Shown here: in pieces, positions 61,984 through 64,000 of the stretch
Layout of the letters: each line of letters begins with the position of its first letter
Position numbering within the stretch: the first letter of the stretch is position 1
Assembly (NCBI RefSeq): GCF_014837235.1
Contig: NZ_JACYFT010000004.1
Span: 74,883-138,882, forward strand
Length of the DNA: 64,000 nucleotides
Reading direction: 5' to 3'
Source: Limnohabitans radicicola
GTDB lineage: Bacteria; Pseudomonadota; Gammaproteobacteria; Burkholderiales; Burkholderiaceae_C
Program-made: the position numbers and the translations under genes
The notes under the pieces: generated by a model
The model's database searches: none
What the model was told of the DNA's origin: nothing
Seen by the model: only the letters and a program-made list of their open reading frames with translations

Positions 61984-63093
61984 TCAGTTCAAACGTGCGC
62001 AAACCTCGGCCGCGATGGCCAGTGAACTGGTCAGCCCCGGGGACTCGATGCCCAGCAGGTTCACCAGACCGGGCACCCCGTGCTCGGCAGGCCCCTGGAT
62101 CATGAAGTCAGCCGCGGCTTCGTGCGGGGCACTGATCTTGGGGCGCATGCCCGCATAGCCTGGCTGCAAGGCACCGTCTGCCAATGCAGGCCAGTACTTG
62201 CGGACTTCGGCATAAAACGCATCCCCCCGGCGCGGGTCCACCTGCAGGTCGGTGGGGTCATCCACCCACTGCACGTCAGGCCCGAACTTGGCCTGCCCCC
62301 CCAGGTCCAGCGTGAGGTGCACGCCCAGCCCGGCCGCTTCGGGCACGGGGTAAATCAAGCGCGAAAACGGGGCCTTGCCCGCCAGCGTGAAGTAGTTGCC
62401 TTTGGCGCAATAAGCTTGAGGCAACAGGCTGTGGTCCAGCCCATCCATGCCCCGCGCCAATGCCACGGCGTTCAGCCCTGCGGCATTGACCAGCACGCGG
62501 CAAGCCAGCTCGGTACCGTCTTGCGTGGTCACGCGGATCGGGTGGCTGGCAGTTCCTTGACGCACGCCGATGTGCTGCACGGGCGAAACCAGCGCCAGCA
62601 GGCCGCCCGCGTTTTCCATGTCGCCTTGCAGAGCGAGCATGAGGCCATGGCTGTCCACCACGCCTGTGCTGGGCGAGAGCAGCGCCGCTTCGCAGGCCAG
62701 TGCGGGCTCCAACGCCCGGGCCTCGGCGGCGCTGAGTTTTTGCAGGTCATGCACACCGTTGGCTGCGGCCTTGGCGACAATGCCGTCCAATGCCAGCACT
62801 TGCTCGGGGCTCGTCGCTACGATCAGCTTGCCCAAACGCTGGTGCGCCACGCCACGCTCGGCGCAATAGGCGTAGAGCATTTGCTTGCCCTGCACGCACA
62901 GCCGCGCCTTGAGCGAACCCGCCGGGTAATAAATGCCCGCGTGGATGACCTCGCTGTTGCGCGAGCTGGTGCCCGTGCCGATGGCATTTTCCGATTCCAG
63001 CACCATCACCTCGCGGCCCGACAGCGCCAGCGCACGCCCCACAGCCAGACCCACCACCCCAGCCCCGATCACCACTGCGTCAATGTGTTCCAT
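61984..63093 (-). CDS. FAD-dependent oxidoreductase, L-2-hydroxyglutarate oxidase-like
   Basis: 369 residues of the DAO superfamily. [20 protein letters not shown] is at the N-terminus, [17 protein letters not shown] near residue 42 is typical of the LhgO/L2HGDH branch, and the C-terminal [17 protein letters not shown] is typical of the same group. It probably oxidises a 2-hydroxy acid. The start is ATG 63093. It is divergent from the SDR gene. Confidence 0.85.
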   Translation of the reverse strand: MEHIDAVVIGAGVVGLAVGRALALSGREVMVLESENAIGTGTSSRNSEVIHAGIYYPAGSLKARLCVQGKQMLYAYCAERGVAHQRLGKLIVATSPEQVLALDGIVAKAAANGVHDLQKLSAAEARALEPALACEAALLSPSTGVVDSHGLMLALQGDMENAGGLLALVSPVQHIGVRQGTASHPIRVTTQDGTELACRVLVNAAGLNAVALARGMDGLDHSLLPQAYCAKGNYFTLAGKAPFSRLIYPVPEAAGLGVHLTLDLGGQAKFGPDVQWVDDPTDLQVDPRRGDAFYAEVRKYWPALADGALQPGYAGMRPKISAPHEAAADFMIQGPAEHGVPGLVNLLGIESPGLTSSLAIAAEVCARLN

Positions 63094-63203
63094 GCCCCGC
63101 ATTGTGGCGCAGCCGTGCCCCAGCCAATCGGGTGACACACGCAGGACAGACAGCGGCACCAGGCGCAGGCAGACTGCCAGTCATTCAACCAGGAGACCGT
63201 TTC

Positions 63204-63965
63204 ATGTCGCTGTTCAACCTCAAGGGCAAAGTCGCCATCGTCACCGGATCGAGCCGGGGCATTGGCCGATCCATCGCGCACCAGCTGGCCAAGCAAGGTG
63301 CAAAAGTTGTCGTGTCCAGCCGCAAGCTGGACGCTTGCGAGGTGGTGGTCAAGGAAATCCAGGCCGCAGGCGGCGAAGCGATGGCGATTGCCGCCAGCAT
63401 TTCGAACAAGGAGCAGCTGCAAAACCTGGTCGAACAGACGCGCACAAGCTGGGGCCCCATCGACATCCTGGTGTGCAACGCAGCCACCAACCCTTATTAC
63501 GGCCCGACCACAGGGATGAGCGACGAGGTGTTCGACAAGGTCATGCGCAACAACGTGCTGTCCAACACCTGGCTGTGCACCATGGTCTACCCCGACATGA
63601 AGGCCAAGCAGGACGGCGCCATCGTGATCGTGTCGTCGATCGGCGGGCTGCACGGCTCGGCCATCATCGGGGCGTACAACATTTCCAAGGCGGCCGACAT
63701 GCAGCTGGCGCGCAACCTGGCGGTGGAATGGGGACCGGACAACATCCGCGTGAACTGCATCGCGCCGGGCCTGATCAAGACCGACTTTGCCAAGGCCCTG
63801 CACGAGGACCCGGTGCTGAGTGCCAAGTACAACAACGAGACGCCTTTGCGCCGCATGGGCGAGCCCGATGACATTGGCGGTGTGGCGGTGTTCCTCGCCA
63901 GCCCAGCTGGTCGGTATGTGACGGGGCAGACCATCGTGGCGGATGGCGGGATGATGATTCGCTGA
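63204..63965 (+). CDS. Short-chain dehydrogenase/reductase
   Basis: 253 residues, classical SDR. TGSSRGIGRSIAHQLAKQG is the cofactor motif near residue 13, NAATNP replaces the usual NNAG, the catalytic Ser is in VIVSSIGGLHG and YxxxK is YNISKAA. The C-terminal GRYVTGQTIVADGGMMIR is typical. It resembles DHRS4-like or acyl-CoA-associated reductases; substrate unknown. The start is ATG 63204 after AGGAGA. The last 35 bases of the window after it hold nothing recognisable. Confidence 0.85.
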   Translation: MSLFNLKGKVAIVTGSSRGIGRSIAHQLAKQGAKVVVSSRKLDACEVVVKEIQAAGGEAMAIAASISNKEQLQNLVEQTRTSWGPIDILVCNAATNPYYGPTTGMSDEVFDKVMRNNVLSNTWLCTMVYPDMKAKQDGAIVIVSSIGGLHGSAIIGAYNISKAADMQLARNLAVEWGPDNIRVNCIAPGLIKTDFAKALHEDPVLSAKYNNETPLRRMGEPDDIGGVAVFLASPAGRYVTGQTIVADGGMMIR

Positions 63966-64000
63966 GCGTTTGCGTGCTCCGCTGAGCACGGGGTGGGGCC

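Overview
The window is a housekeeping-dense stretch of a GC-rich betaproteobacterial chromosome, best matching Burkholderiales, family Comamonadaceae. The placement rests on gene content and order: mdh / GntR regulator / sdhCDAB-sdhE-gltA, leuCDB, asd-truA-trpFBA-accD, yceD-rpmF-plsX-fabHDG-acpP-fabF, degP-lepA-lepB-rnc-era-recO-pdxJ-acpS-nagZ, and sppA-Rieske-gph-rluC / rne. A reduced freshwater lineage such as Limnohabitans is possible but is only inferred. I see no rRNA, tRNA, CRISPR array, insertion sequence or prophage. About 65 protein genes are supported.

Layout. 1-4.9 kb: 3' end of recN, rapZ, a convergent FAD monooxygenase, trhP and a cysteine-cluster protein. 4.9-10.3 kb (minus): a close-packed run mdh, CitE-like lyase, secreted protein, acnB, ending at a strong terminator. 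10.4-16.4 kb (plus): GntR-family regulator, sdhCDAB, sdhE and gltA, so most of the oxidative TCA cycle is divergently arranged around one regulator whose own promoter carries a perfect palindrome. 16.6-19.9 kb: leuCDB. 19.9-22.5 kb (minus): a D-aminoacylase-like enzyme and a BASS transporter, apparently inserted between leuB and asd. 22.6-28.5 kb: a candidate attenuator leader, asd, truA, trpF, trpB, trpA and accD. 28.5-31.8 kb: YggT, LON-domain protein, lysS and a small membrane protein. 31.8-41.3 kb (minus): lepA to nagZ, mostly joined by 1-4 nt start/stop overlaps, and degP. 41.4-48.2 kb (minus): fatty-acid and phospholipid synthesis. 48.2-52.7 kb: maf, an RsmI-like methylase, sppA, a Rieske protein, a HAD phosphatase and rluC. 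52.7-56.1 kb: rne with a long leader. 56.1-64 kb: MFS transporter, PsiF-repeat protein, a nuclease remnant, a substrate-binding protein, rpiA, pyrD, a thioesterase, an FAD oxidase and an SDR.

The most interesting signal is upstream of asd. A 33-codon ORF ends in a run of Ile, Thr and Lys codons, which are end products of the aspartate pathway that asd serves. It is followed by three mutually exclusive RNA hairpins in the geometry expected of ribosome-mediated attenuation, but without a U-tract. Other signals are two perfect DnaA boxes 2 bp apart plus two weaker ones between degP and lepA; a hairpin of about 93 nt between gltA and leuC; an intrinsic terminator inside the first codons of a small membrane-protein gene; and the absence of rpoE-rseAB and fimV from places where related genomes usually keep them.
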